Origin: Micromonospora echinofusca | Lineage (GTDB): Bacteria > Actinomycetota > Actinomycetes > Mycobacteriales > Micromonosporaceae | Length of the DNA stretch: 64,000 nucleotides | Reading direction: 5' to 3' | Assembly (NCBI RefSeq): GCF_900091445.1 | Contig: NZ_LT607733.1 | Coordinates: 496,001-560,000, forward strand | In this document: positions 17,392-26,638 of the stretch, in pieces | Position numbering within the stretch: position 1 is the first letter of the stretch | How the letters are laid out: every line of letters starts with the position of its first letter | Notes under the pieces: model-generated | What the model saw: the letters and a program-made list of their open reading frames with translations, nothing else | What the model was told of the DNA's origin: nothing | Database searches by the model: none | Program-made: the position numbers and the translations under genes

Positions 17392-18444
17392 ATGACGACC
17401 GACGCGTCGGCGCCGGACCCGGCCGGGCGCTGGGCCGGGGTCCGGGCGGCGGTCGTGGGCACCGGCCTGATCGGCGGTTCCGTCCTGCTCCGGCTGCGGG
17501 CGGCCGGCCTGGACGTCGCCGGTTGGGACCCGGACCCGGCGACCCGCCGGCACGCCCGGCGGCAGGGCGTCGAGGCCCCGGAGACGCTCGACGAGGCGGT
17601 GGCCGGGCGCCGCGTGGTGCTGCTCTGCGGCCCGCTGCCCACCCTCGCGGACACCCTGCTGCGGGTCGCCCGGGCGGCCCCGCCCGACTGCGTACTGACG
17701 GACGTCGGCAGCACGAAGGCAGAGCTGGCGGCCTTCGCCACCCGGCACGGCCTCGTCGACCGGTTCGTGCCCGGTCACCCGATGGCCGGCGCGGACTCCG
17801 CCGGGCTCACCTCCGCCACGGCCGCGCTGCTCGACTCCGCCGCCTGGGTGCTCTGCCCGTCCGACGGTCCGGCGACGGCCGCTTTCCGGTGGCTCGCGGC
17901 CCTGGTCGTCGACGTGTTCCGCGCCCGGGTGGTGCCGATGTCCCCGCAGGAGCACGACGAGGCCGCCGCGCTCGCCTCCCATGTGCCGCACCTGCTCGCC
18001 GGGGCGCTGGCGGGGGCGGCCCGGCACGCCGCCCTGCGCGACGCGGTCCTCGCGCTCGCCGCCGGCAGCTTCCGCGACGGCACCCGCGTCGCCGGCACCC
18101 CGGCCGCGCGTACCGCCAGCATGCTGCTCGGCAACCGCGACCGGGTGCTGGACGGCCTGGCCGGGGTCACGGCCTTCCTCGACCGGCTGGCGGGCGCGCT
18201 GCGGGCCGGCGACGCCGCCTCCCTCACCGCCCTGTACGCCGAGGCCGAGGCGACCCGCTCCGCGCTGCTCGCCCGCCCGTTCGACACCTCCGTACGGGTG
18301 TTCCCGGCGGGCGGCGACCACGCCGCCGAGGTCGCCTGGCTGCGGCGGCTGGGCGCGGGCGGTGGGCACCTGAGCGCCTGCCGGGTCGCGGCCGGCACGG
18401 TCTCCTACACCGCGCACGCCCCGGCGGGCACCGCGCCGGCCTGA
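17392..18444 (+). CDS. tyrA: Prephenate dehydrogenase
   Basis: 350 residues. It oxidatively decarboxylates prephenate (or arogenate) on the way to tyrosine. NAD-binding motif VVGTGLIGGSVLLRL is near residue 17, VLTDVGSTKAEL near 102, and the active-site region VPGHPMAGADSAGL near 127 with its His. The helical C-terminal domain contains EHDEAAALASHVPHL. ATG at 17392 is five bases after the dapC stop, so they are co-transcribed. The C-terminal 60 residues are more variable and have no ACT domain signature that I can see. Confidence 0.9.
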   Translation: MTTDASAPDPAGRWAGVRAAVVGTGLIGGSVLLRLRAAGLDVAGWDPDPATRRHARRQGVEAPETLDEAVAGRRVVLLCGPLPTLADTLLRVARAAPPDCVLTDVGSTKAELAAFATRHGLVDRFVPGHPMAGADSAGLTSATAALLDSAAWVLCPSDGPATAAFRWLAALVVDVFRARVVPMSPQEHDEAAALASHVPHLLAGALAGAARHAALRDAVLALAAGSFRDGTRVAGTPAARTASMLLGNRDRVLDGLAGVTAFLDRLAGALRAGDAASLTALYAEAEATRSALLARPFDTSVRVFPAGGDHAAEVAWLRRLGAGGGHLSACRVAAGTVSYTAHAPAGTAPA

Positions 18445-18499
18445 CCCGCGACCGGCTCCGGCGTGCTCCGGACGACGGGCGGGTCGGTGGGTGCGCGGT

Positions 18500-18505
18500 T
18501 AGGGT
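18500..18505 (+). promoter_or_regulatory. -10 element for a leaderless transcript of the SIMPL gene
   Basis: TAGGGT followed by six bases and the ATG at 18512; no ribosome binding site precedes the start. Confidence 0.55.
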
Positions 18506-18511
18506 GAGGGC

Positions 18512-19156
18512 ATGGTGGACGGGCCGGTGGTGGCGGTGCGCGGCGAGGCGTACCGGGAGGTGGCTCCGGAGATCGCCCGGTTCTCGGTGACCGCCAGGGC
18601 GCGCGACCGCGACCGGGAGGCCACCCTGACCCGGCTGGCCGAGCGGGCCGCCGCCGTCCGGGTGCTGCTCGACGGCGAGGGCACCGGCATCGACCGGCGG
18701 GAGACCGGCGAGCTGCGGGTACGGCCGGAGACCCGGCGCTCCGGCGAGCGGGTGGTGGCGTACAGCGGCAGCGTCACCACCACCGTGACGGTCAGCGACT
18801 TCACCGCGCTCGGCGAGCTGATGCTGCGCCTGGCCGACCAGGACCAGATCGAGGTGGCCGGGCCGTGGTGGGCGCTGCGGCCGGGCAGCCCGGCCCACCG
18901 GGAGGCCCGGCACGCCGCGCTCGCCGACGCCCTGCTGCGGGCCCGCGAGTACGCGGAGGCCCTCGGCGCCCGGGTCACCGCCCTGATCGAGCTGGCCGAC
19001 GCGGGCGCGGCGGAGCAGCCGATGATGAGCCGGATGGCGTACGCGGCCGACGGCACGGAGAGCGCTCCGCCGGAGCTGGAGCTCGACCCGCAGCCGCAGA
19101 CCGTGCACGCCGCGGTGCACGCCCGGTTCGCGATCAGCGAGCCGGTCCTCGGCTGA
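18512..19156 (+). CDS. SIMPL domain (DUF541) protein
   Basis: 214 residues. The pattern of an N-terminal VRGEAYREVAPEIARFSVTARARDRD beta-rich start, a central SVTTTVTVSDFTALGELM stretch and a C-terminal beta strand matches the SIMPL/DUF541 fold. Biochemical function is unknown; family members are often exported, but no signal peptide is visible here. ATG at 18512 is set by the leaderless promoter. The stop overlaps the following ATG (TGATG is not exact; stop 19154-19156, start 19156), so the kinase gene is coupled. Confidence 0.75.
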   Translation: MVDGPVVAVRGEAYREVAPEIARFSVTARARDRDREATLTRLAERAAAVRVLLDGEGTGIDRRETGELRVRPETRRSGERVVAYSGSVTTTVTVSDFTALGELMLRLADQDQIEVAGPWWALRPGSPAHREARHAALADALLRAREYAEALGARVTALIELADAGAAEQPMMSRMAYAADGTESAPPELELDPQPQTVHAAVHARFAISEPVLG

Positions 19157-19806
19157 TGGCCGCCGCCCGGGTCGTCGGGACCGACGAGCTGGTGGCACGG
19201 GCGCGCGCCCTCGCCGAGGCCGGCCCGCGGCAGCTGCTCGGCATCGCCGGGCCGCCCGGCGCGGGCAAGTCGACGCTGGCGGAGCGGATCGTCGAGGCGG
19301 TCGGCCCGACGGCCCGGCTGGTGCCGATGGACGGCTTCCATCTCGCCCAGGCCGAGCTGCGCCGCCTGCGCCGGGCGGAGCGCAAGGGTGCCGTGGACAC
19401 CTTCGACGCCAACGGCTACGTGTCGGCGCTGCGCCGCCTGCGCCGGCTGGAGCCGACGGCGGTCTACGTGCCGGCGTTCCGCCGGGACCTGGAGGAGCCG
19501 GTGGCCGGCTCGATCGAGGTGCCGCCGTCGGTGCGGCTGGTGGTCACCGAGGGCAACTACCTGCTGGTGGACGCGACCCCCTGGGACGAGGTGCGGCAGC
19601 TGCTGCACGAGGCGTGGTTCCTCGACCTGGACGCCGAGCTGCGGCTGCGCCGGCTGACCGCCCGGCACGAGGCGTACGGGCGGTCGCCGGAACAGGCCCG
19701 GGCGTGGGCGACGGGCAGCGACGAGGCCAACGCCGCCCTGGTGGCCGGCACCGCGCACCGCGCCGACCTGGTCGTCCGCCTCGCCGAGCCGCCGCCGACG
19801 CCCTGA
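19156..19806 (+). CDS. P-loop nucleoside/nucleotide kinase-like protein
   Basis: 216 residues. P-loop GIAGPPGAGKST is near residues 29-40, and the acceptor region PMDGFHLAQAELRR is near 58. FRRDLEEPV and VVTEGNYLLVD follow, and the lid region has RLRRLTARHEAYG. This is the pattern of YggC/pantothenate-kinase-like small-molecule kinases. The substrate cannot be told: uridine, pantothenate and fructose-type substrates occur in relatives. It overlaps the SIMPL gene by one base. Confidence 0.8.
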   Translation: MAAARVVGTDELVARARALAEAGPRQLLGIAGPPGAGKSTLAERIVEAVGPTARLVPMDGFHLAQAELRRLRRAERKGAVDTFDANGYVSALRRLRRLEPTAVYVPAFRRDLEEPVAGSIEVPPSVRLVVTEGNYLLVDATPWDEVRQLLHEAWFLDLDAELRLRRLTARHEAYGRSPEQARAWATGSDEANAALVAGTAHRADLVVRLAEPPPTP

Positions 19807-19828
19807 CGAGGATCCACGCTCAGCGGGG

Positions 19829-22459
19829 TCAGCCGGAGCCGGGCCGGGGTGCCGGGACGCCCCGGCGCAGCAGCCACGCCACCCGCGAGCGTTCCCGGTG
19901 GAACTCCGGCGCCTCGGGGTAGCCGCTGTGGTTGCGGATCGGGGGGTCCGCCACCTCCCCGTCGCTGGGGTACAGCGCCTCCGGGTCGCGTACGGGCAGG
20001 TCCCGTTCCCCGGCGGTGACCGGCCAGCCGAGCGGGTCGGTGTCGCGCCAGAAGTTGGTCCAGCGGACCTTGTCGCCGGGCGGGGTCAGCGCGTCGGCGA
20101 GCACGGGCAGCCGGTCCGGGCCGAAGTAGCCGGGGAAGACCCGCCCGTAGAGCCGGGTCAGCTGGCAGCCGTACGAGAAGAACCAGATCCGCCGGCGTAC
20201 GCGGGCCGGCAGTTGCAGGAGCACCGCCGCGCAGATCACCGTGCCCTGGCTGTGCCCGGAGAGGATGATCCCGTCCACGCCCCGGGGGTCGTGCTCGGGG
20301 AGCGCCAGCAGTCCGGCGACGCGGGTCTGCAACTCGGGTACGGCCCGCTCGGCGTAGCTGGGCGGGGCCAGCGGGTGCGCCGTCCGGGGCCAGAAGGTGC
20401 CCACGTCCCAGACCACGCCCACCGAGCGGCGGACGACGTCGTTGCGGTAGACGAGCATGCCCACCGTGGCGATCAGCACCGGCAGCCAGCCGAGCAGCCG
20501 CCCGCCCAGCTCGGAGATCCATTCGACCACCGCCGCGCCGCCGGTCGCCACCGTGGGGTGCGGTGGGCTGTGGGTGAGCAGGGCGGCGCAGGAGAGGGTC
20601 GCCAGCACGAGCGACACGGCTGCGTAGCAGCCGACCAGCCGTACGGCGTGTTCGCCGACCAGTCGGTGCAGCGCGCGCCAGGCGGCGACGTCGCGGCAGC
20701 GCCGCAGCTCGTGCGCGGAGAGGGGGGCGCCGGTGCGTGCCGTCGCCTCCGCGTACTCGTGGCGGCGCAGGCGCAGGTAGAGCAGCCCGGCCCGGACGAC
20801 GGTGGCGGCGAGCGCGAGCAGGGCGGCGGCGAAGACGAGCCCGGCCCACAGCACCGGAACCGGGGGCGCGACGGGGGAGGACCCGCCCGTGGCCGGGCCG
20901 CCGTTGAGCCGGCCGGTGACCCAGTAGAGCAGCCCGGCGCTGTACGAGACGCAGAGCATCCAGCCGAAGCCGGCGAGGAGCGCTGGCGCGCGCCCGCCCC
21001 AGGCCAGGTCGGTGTGGGGCCCCAGGGGTTGTCGCCCGAGCGGCACCGGGACGCGCGGCAGCAGCAGCCCGGTGGCGGCCAGGGCGACGATCAGGACGAC
21101 GACCGCCCAGAACTCCAGCGCGGCGGGCGCGGGCGGCAGCCCGGGCAGCCCCCCGGTGAACCAGACGAACCCGGGAACGAGCAGCAGGGCGGCCGCCGCG
21201 GGCGCGACCAGCGCCCGCCGCCCGGACCGGGCCACCGCGCCGATCGCGATCAGCAGCAGCAACTGTCCCGTGCCCAGCCACGCGACGATCCAGTTCAGCC
21301 CGGGCAGCGACCGGTCGGCCGGGCAGGCCGGCGCGCCGGTGCGGGCGCAGCCGGGGGCCGGGCGCAGGTCGGCCAGGGGCGTACCGGCGGGGCCGTCGGG
21401 CAGCAGCAGGATCAGCACCGTGCCGGCCAGCCCGAACCCGGTGAGCGCGGCGACCGTGATGCTCCACCGGCCGAGCGGGGTGGCCCCCGCGCGCCGCGTC
21501 AGGCCGGGTCCGGCGAGGGCCACGACCGCGACGACCACGACTGCGGCGAGGGCCGCCACGGTGGACCAGGCGACGACCGCCCGCGCGCCCCGGGGTGGGT
21601 CCAGGGCGAGGACCACCCCCAGCGGTACGGCGGCGGCGGCGACCACGCCGGTGCACAGGTGCAGCACGGCGCCCCTGCGCAGTTGGCCCTCGCCGATCCA
21701 GAAGGTGCGGTCCTGCAACGGGTTTCCGGGCGGGTCGGGGGGTGGGTCCGGCGCGGCCGGGCCCGCCTCGGGTTGCTGCGGTCCGTCCGGCGGCGCGTCG
21801 GCGGGCCGCGGAGCCCTCGGTGGGGGCACCGGTTCGGCCGGCATCTGTGCCTCGTACTGGTAGGTGCGCCAGCTCACCAGGCCGAGCAGGGCCAGTGCGC
21901 CGAGGGGCACGATCAGGCCGACGGCCATCGGTCTGGTGCCCTCGCTCCACCAGCCCCGTCCCAGGAACTCCCAGGGGCCCGGGATCCGGCGCAGGCAGTC
22001 CTGGTCGACGCACTGCCAGCCCACGAGGTCGACTCCGACGGCGGTGAGGGTGAGGGTGAGGGTGCCGGTGAGGCTCAGGCAGAACAGCCGGATGAGCCAG
22101 GCCGCGATCCCCGAGGTGCTGTGCCAGCGTTCGGTGCCGGGGTCGGCCGGGACGGACGGCCGGGCGTGCAGCGCGACGTTGGCCAGCGTGAACGGGAGCA
22201 GCAGCGTCCACAGTGCGCGTTCGAGGTCGCGCGCGGTGCGTGCGCCGGAGGTCAACTGCCCCCAGCTGTACGCCTCGACGACGACCGGGGCACCGGGCTC
22301 GGCGGCGGGGGAGCGGTAGAAGCCGGTGACCGGGCCGCCCGCGACGAGCCACGGCGGTGGGGGCGCGTCCTGGCCGGGGGCCGGACGCAGGCCGAGGATC
22401 TGGCCCGGGGGCGTGTTGGAGACCCCGTGCACGCGCAGTTCGAGAACCCGACCGACCAT
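19829..22459 (-). CDS. Large multi-spanning membrane protein with lipase-like alpha/beta-hydrolase domain
   Basis: 876 residues. An N-terminal soluble part with VHGVSNTPP resembles the start of lipase-like domains. About twelve hydrophobic segments are interrupted by a cytoplasmic Pro-rich loop near residues 205-250. The C-terminal soluble part carries a classical nucleophile elbow GHSQG with Ser737. A candidate acid/His follows in SYGCQLTRLYGRVFPGYFG and the tail. Physiological substrate is unknown; a membrane-lipid or ester hydrolase is an inference from GHSQG. ATG at 22459 has AGGGGG upstream. A perfect palindrome (22470-22486) lies just before the gene. Confidence 0.7.
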   Translation of the reverse strand: MVGRVLELRVHGVSNTPPGQILGLRPAPGQDAPPPPWLVAGGPVTGFYRSPAAEPGAPVVVEAYSWGQLTSGARTARDLERALWTLLLPFTLANVALHARPSVPADPGTERWHSTSGIAAWLIRLFCLSLTGTLTLTLTAVGVDLVGWQCVDQDCLRRIPGPWEFLGRGWWSEGTRPMAVGLIVPLGALALLGLVSWRTYQYEAQMPAEPVPPPRAPRPADAPPDGPQQPEAGPAAPDPPPDPPGNPLQDRTFWIGEGQLRRGAVLHLCTGVVAAAAVPLGVVLALDPPRGARAVVAWSTVAALAAVVVVAVVALAGPGLTRRAGATPLGRWSITVAALTGFGLAGTVLILLLPDGPAGTPLADLRPAPGCARTGAPACPADRSLPGLNWIVAWLGTGQLLLLIAIGAVARSGRRALVAPAAAALLLVPGFVWFTGGLPGLPPAPAALEFWAVVVLIVALAATGLLLPRVPVPLGRQPLGPHTDLAWGGRAPALLAGFGWMLCVSYSAGLLYWVTGRLNGGPATGGSSPVAPPVPVLWAGLVFAAALLALAATVVRAGLLYLRLRRHEYAEATARTGAPLSAHELRRCRDVAAWRALHRLVGEHAVRLVGCYAAVSLVLATLSCAALLTHSPPHPTVATGGAAVVEWISELGGRLLGWLPVLIATVGMLVYRNDVVRRSVGVVWDVGTFWPRTAHPLAPPSYAERAVPELQTRVAGLLALPEHDPRGVDGIILSGHSQGTVICAAVLLQLPARVRRRIWFFSYGCQLTRLYGRVFPGYFGPDRLPVLADALTPPGDKVRWTNFWRDTDPLGWPVTAGERDLPVRDPEALYPSDGEVADPPIRNHSGYPEAPEFHRERSRVAWLLRRGVPAPRPGSG

Positions 22460-22469
22460 CCGCGCCCCC

Positions 22470-22486
22470 TGGTGACGACGTCACCA
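22470..22486. promoter_or_regulatory. Palindromic operator candidate before the membrane hydrolase
   Basis: TGGTGACGACGTCACCA is a perfect 8-1-8 palindrome, 11 bases upstream of the hydrolase start on the minus strand. Its length and symmetry suit a dimeric repressor overlapping the transcription start or leader. No matching regulator gene lies next to it. Confidence 0.45.
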
Positions 22487-22561
22487 CCCACAGTGCCGGG
22501 TGCCGGGTGTGAAATGCCAGGGGTTGGAGGATGTTTGTGCAGGTGGTGGGCTTGATCGTGG

Positions 22562-23119
22562 TCAGTCGAGCTGTCGTACGACCCGGGCGGGGTTACCCAC
22601 GGCGACGACGTTCGCCGGCAGGTCCCTGGTCACCACGGCGCCCGCGCCGACGACGGTGTTCTCGCCGATGGTGACGCCGGCGAGCACGATGGCCCCGCCG
22701 CCGAGCCAGACGTTGTCGCCGATGGTGATCGGCTTGGCCGCCTCCCACTTGTCGCGGCGGGGCCCGGGCTCGACGGGGTGGGTGGGGGTGAGCAGTTGCA
22801 CGTTCGGTCCGATCTGGACGTCGGCGCCGATGGTGATGGGGGCGACGTCGAGGAAGACCGCGTTGAAGTTGACGAAGCTGCGTGGTCCGATCCGGACGTA
22901 CCGGCCGTAGTCGACGTACAGCGGGGGCCGGACGTGGGTGCCCTCGCCCACCTCGCCGAGCAGGTCGCGCAGGGCGGCGAGCCGGGCCTCGGGGTCGGCG
23001 GCGGGGCTGCCGTTGAAGCGTTCCATCAGCCGCGTCGCCCGGTCCAGGTCGGCGGCGATCTCCGGGCCCTCGGCGATGTAGGGCTCGCCGGCCAGCATGC
23101 GTTCCTTCATGGAGGTCAC
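22562..23119 (-). CDS. Maltose/galactoside O-acetyltransferase-like left-handed beta-helix enzyme
   Basis: 185 residues. The N-terminal MaC-type helix (MKERMLAGEPYIAEGPEIAADL) is followed by hexapeptide repeats (IGADVQIGPNVQLLTPTHP, IGDNVWLGGGAIVLAGVTIG). It ends GNPARVVRQL, the standard end of Maa/LacA proteins. The catalytic His is in TPTHP near residue 112. It acetylates a sugar hydroxyl using acetyl-CoA. The GTG at 23119 gives three extra residues; an internal ATG at 23110 is equally possible. No clear ribosome binding site precedes either. Confidence 0.88.
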   Translation of the reverse strand: MTSMKERMLAGEPYIAEGPEIAADLDRATRLMERFNGSPAADPEARLAALRDLLGEVGEGTHVRPPLYVDYGRYVRIGPRSFVNFNAVFLDVAPITIGADVQIGPNVQLLTPTHPVEPGPRRDKWEAAKPITIGDNVWLGGGAIVLAGVTIGENTVVGAGAVVTRDLPANVVAVGNPARVVRQLD

Positions 23120-23184
23120 CGGCCGATCATCCCCGATGACGGGGCCCGATCGTTGGCTGGTCCGTCATCTTCGTGTCTTCATTG

Positions 23185-23201
23185 TGCATACCCGGTATGC
23201 A
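23185..23201. promoter_or_regulatory. Palindromic operator before the secreted protease; copy shared with 29076-29090
   Basis: TGCATACCCGGTATGCA is an 8-1-8 perfect palindrome about 60 bases before the protease start. A 14 of 15 match to its core (GCATACCCGGTATG) lies in another promoter at 29076-29090. Two such matches 6 kb apart in promoter regions are unlikely by chance, so a common DNA-binding protein is inferred. Confidence 0.6.
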
Positions 23202-23262
23202 ATCCTGATGACTGTCAATGCATCCATCCCTACAGGTAGTAACGCCCGACGAGGAGGATCCG

Positions 23263-26200
23263 TTGCAGCGAAGAAGAAAACTGGTCGGTCTCGGTCTGGT
23301 GCTCGGCGTGGTGCTCGGTACCCCCGGCATGGCCGTCGCCCAGGCGCCCGCCGATCCGGCCACCCGTCCCGTCCCGGCCGCGTCGGCCCCGGCGGCGGGC
23401 ACCGGCAGCCGCCCGGTCACCGTCACCCTGCTCACCGGCGACCGGGTCACCGTCACCGGCTCCCGCGTCAGCGTGCGCCCCGCGCCCGGGCGTGCGGACG
23501 TCCGCTTCCTCACCCGACGCGACCGGGGCCACCTCTCGGTGGTGCCCGAGGACGCCGTGGCGCCGATCCGCGAGGGGCGGGTCGACCGGCGGCTGTTCGA
23601 CGTCACCGAGCTGGTCGCCGCCGGCTACGACGACGCCCGGCGCGACCACCTGCCCCTGCTGATCACGGGCGGCAGCGGGGCGGCCCGGCGCTCGGCCGTG
23701 CCCGGCGGGGTGACGGTCACCCGCGAGCTGCCCGCCGTCGGCGGCCTCGCCGCCACGGCGAGCAAGCGTCGCGCCGCGGAGGTCTGGGCGGCGGTCACCG
23801 CCGCCGGTGCACGCGTCGGCGCGGCAGGGGGCGCCGACCGGATCTGGCTCGACGGCCGGCGTCAGCTCACGCTCGACCGCAGCGTGCCCCAGATCGGCGC
23901 GCCGGAGGCCCACCGGGCCGGATTCACCGGCCGGGGCGTGCGGGTCGCCGTGCTGGACACGGGGATCGACGCCACGCACCCCGACCTGACCGGTCGGGTG
24001 GCCGAGGTGCGCAACTTCACCGAGGAGTCCGCGGCGGGCGACGTGGTCGGGCACGGCACCCACGTGGCCTCGATCGTCGCCGGCAGCGGCGCCGCCTCCG
24101 GCGGTCGCCTCCGGGGCGTCGCCCCCGACGCGACGCTGCTCGACGGCAAGGTCTGCGAGACGTACGGCTGCACCGAGTCGGCGATCCTCGCCGGCATGCA
24201 GTGGGCCGCGGTCGAGCAGCGGGCCGACGTGGTCAACCTCAGCCTCGGTGGCTTCGACACCCCGGAGGTCGACCCGCTGGAGGAGGCCGTCAACACGCTC
24301 ACCGCGCAGACCGGCGCCCTCTTCGTGATCAGCGCCGGCAACTCCGGCCGGTTCGCGCCGGTCAGTTCCCCCAGCACCGCCGACGCCGCCCTCTCGGTGG
24401 GCGCCGTCGACCGGGACGACAGCCTCGCCGACTTCTCCAGCCGTGGCCCCCGCACCGGTGACGACGCGCTCAAGCCCGACATCACCGCCCCCGGGGTGGA
24501 CATCGTGGCGGCGCGCAGCCGTGACGGCGTGATCGGCGAGCCGGCCGGCGACGGGTACGTCTCGCTCTCCGGCACCTCGATGGCCGCCCCGCACGTCACC
24601 GGCGCGGCGGCGCTGCTGGCCCAGCAGCACGCCGACTGGAAGGCCGACCGGCTCAAGGCCCTCCTGATGTCCTCGGCGAAGCCGAACCCCGAGCTGACCG
24701 CGTACGAGCAGGGGGCCGGGCGGGTCGACCTGGCCAGCGCGGTCCGGCAGACGGTGACCAGCAACCCGCCGAGCGTGTCGCTCGGACGGGCACTCTGGCC
24801 GCACCACGACGACACCCCGATCACCCGCACCGTGACCTGGCGCAACGACGGCGCCGCGACCGACCTGGAGCTGACCGTCGAGGCGACCGGCCCGGACGGC
24901 GGGCCGGCCCCGGCGGGCATGTTCACCCTCGGTGCGAGCCGGATCAGCGTGCCGGGCGGCGGCACGGCGAGCGCCACGATCACCGCCGACACCCGGGTCG
25001 ACGGCCCGGACGGTCACTACACCGGCCGGATCGTGGCCCGCTCCGGCGGCACGGTGGTGGCCACGACCCCCGTGGCCGTGCACCGGGAGGTGGAGAGCTA
25101 CACGGTGACCGCCCGGCACCTGAACCGGGCCGGCGCGCTCGCTGGCGAGCACGGCACCACGCTGGTCTCGCTGGACGAGCTGAACCCGTACGACCTGTAC
25201 GACCCGGACGGCACCGCCGAGCTGCGGGTCCCCAAGGGCCGCTACGGGCTGGTCAGCTTCGTGTACGACGTGGCCGGCGAGGAGGTCACCGCGCTCACCC
25301 AGATCGTCCAGCCGGAGCTGGTGGTCGCCGGGGACACCCGGATCACCCTCGACGCCCGCCGGGGCAAGCCGGTCCGGATGAGCGTCCCGCAGCGCTCGGC
25401 CACCCCGGCGCTCGTCGTCACCGAGGCGATCTTCCTCGCCGAGACGGGCAGCTACACCTTCGGAATGCTGGGCTCCGACTTCGAGGGCCTGCACACCCTC
25501 GGGCTCGGGCAACCCGCTTCCGGTGAGCGGTTCGTCGCCACGGTCAGCAGCCAGTGGGCCGACCTGGAAGCGGCGAGCAGCCCCTACCTCTACGCCCTCA
25601 GCGAGGGCGTGCCGGGCCGGATGCCGACCGGCTTCGTCCGGCACTACCGCACGAAGGACCTGGCCACGGTCACCCACCGGTTCAACGGCGGCAGCCCGGG
25701 GCTGGTCACCGACCGCCTGGTCTTCCCGCAGCGCGAGCCCGACGTCGGCGGCTGGGCGGTCGGCCTGCGTACCGCCACGCCGGGGCAGCGGGTCGAGCAC
25801 TACAACACGCGGGGCGTGCGCTGGTACTCCGAGCTGGACTTCGGGGTGCCGACCGACGAGGGCTGGGCCGACCTCAAGGCGATCCTCTTCTCCGAGGCGC
25901 GCACCCTGCGCCCCGGGCGGCACTACCGGGAGAGCTGGAACAGCGCGCCGTACGGGCCGTCGTTCCCGGTGGCGGGGATCACCCGGCAGGGCGACCGCAT
26001 CGAGGTGGGCCTGCCGCTGTACAGCGACGCCGAGGGGCACGCGGGAGGCTCGCTCGCCGACACCGCCCGCACCGCCCTCTACCGCAACGGCGTGCTGGTC
26101 GGGGAGACGCCCGAGGGGGCGTACGGCGGGTTCGACGTGCCGTCGGGCGCGGCCGACTACCGGCTGGAGGTGCTGTCGAAGCGGAGCTTCACCGACCTCG

Positions 26201-26586
26201 CCACCGAGGTGGCGGCCACGTGGACGTTCCGGTCGCGGCACGTCGGCGGGGACGACCCGGTCGCGCTGCCGGCGTCGGCGATCCGGTTCGCGCCCCGGCT
26301 GGACCGGGACAACGCCGCCCCGGTGGGCCGGAGCTTCGTGATCCCGGTCGAGGTGCAGCGGCAGCCGGGCGCGCCCTCGGCCCGGGTCGCCGCGCTGACC
26401 GTCGACGTCTCCTACGACGGCGGCAAGACCTGGCAGCCGGCCCGGGTCCGCCCCGGCGGAGACGGCTGGACGGCCACCGTGCGGCACCCCGCCAGCGCCG
26501 GACACGCCTCGCTGCGGGCCACCGCCCGGGACACCGCCGGCAACACGGTCACCCAGCGCGTGATCCAGGCGTACCGCCTGCGCTGA
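23263..26586 (+). CDS. Secreted S8 subtilisin-like serine protease, TTG start
   Basis: 1107 residues. Exported endopeptidase. A signal peptide (RRRKLVGLGLVLGVVLGTPG) ends near AVAQAP. A propeptide-like region to about residue 200 precedes the S8 domain. Catalytic Asp is in VAVLDTGIDATHPD (near 232), His in GHGTHVAS (near 264), the oxyanion Asn in SAGNSG, and Ser in SGTSMAAPHV (near 439). About 600 C-terminal residues of beta-rich domains follow. TTG at 23263 is preferred because AGGAGG lies five bases upstream and the signal peptide then starts properly; the in-frame ATG at 23218 lacks one. It ends at a strong convergent hairpin. Confidence 0.9.
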   Translation: MQRRRKLVGLGLVLGVVLGTPGMAVAQAPADPATRPVPAASAPAAGTGSRPVTVTLLTGDRVTVTGSRVSVRPAPGRADVRFLTRRDRGHLSVVPEDAVAPIREGRVDRRLFDVTELVAAGYDDARRDHLPLLITGGSGAARRSAVPGGVTVTRELPAVGGLAATASKRRAAEVWAAVTAAGARVGAAGGADRIWLDGRRQLTLDRSVPQIGAPEAHRAGFTGRGVRVAVLDTGIDATHPDLTGRVAEVRNFTEESAAGDVVGHGTHVASIVAGSGAASGGRLRGVAPDATLLDGKVCETYGCTESAILAGMQWAAVEQRADVVNLSLGGFDTPEVDPLEEAVNTLTAQTGALFVISAGNSGRFAPVSSPSTADAALSVGAVDRDDSLADFSSRGPRTGDDALKPDITAPGVDIVAARSRDGVIGEPAGDGYVSLSGTSMAAPHVTGAAALLAQQHADWKADRLKALLMSSAKPNPELTAYEQGAGRVDLASAVRQTVTSNPPSVSLGRALWPHHDDTPITRTVTWRNDGAATDLELTVEATGPDGGPAPAGMFTLGASRISVPGGGTASATITADTRVDGPDGHYTGRIVARSGGTVVATTPVAVHREVESYTVTARHLNRAGALAGEHGTTLVSLDELNPYDLYDPDGTAELRVPKGRYGLVSFVYDVAGEEVTALTQIVQPELVVAGDTRITLDARRGKPVRMSVPQRSATPALVVTEAIFLAETGSYTFGMLGSDFEGLHTLGLGQPASGERFVATVSSQWADLEAASSPYLYALSEGVPGRMPTGFVRHYRTKDLATVTHRFNGGSPGLVTDRLVFPQREPDVGGWAVGLRTATPGQRVEHYNTRGVRWYSELDFGVPTDEGWADLKAILFSEARTLRPGRHYRESWNSAPYGPSFPVAGITRQGDRIEVGLPLYSDAEGHAGGSLADTARTALYRNGVLVGETPEGAYGGFDVPSGAADYRLEVLSKRSFTDLATEVAATWTFRSRHVGGDDPVALPASAIRFAPRLDRDNAAPVGRSFVIPVEVQRQPGAPSARVAALTVDVSYDGGKTWQPARVRPGGDGWTATVRHPASAGHASLRATARDTAGNTVTQRVIQAYRLR

Positions 26587-26594
26587 GGCGTACC

Positions 26595-26632
26595 CCCCGC
26601 CGGGTCCGCGGCCGACCGCGGACCCGGCGGGG
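26595..26632. terminator. Bidirectional hairpin between the S8 protease and dapD
   Basis: Perfect 17-base arms at 26595-26611 and 26616-26632 around the loop CCGA (core CCGGGTCCGCGG). No U-tract. It lies 8 bases after the protease stop and 6 bases before the dapD stop, so it can serve both. Confidence 0.8.
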
Positions 26633-26638
26633 CGACCG

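Noticed and set aside
23230..26505. 1091-codon minus-strand frame opposite the S8 protease
   Set aside because: Antisense shadow; no domain and no ribosome site.
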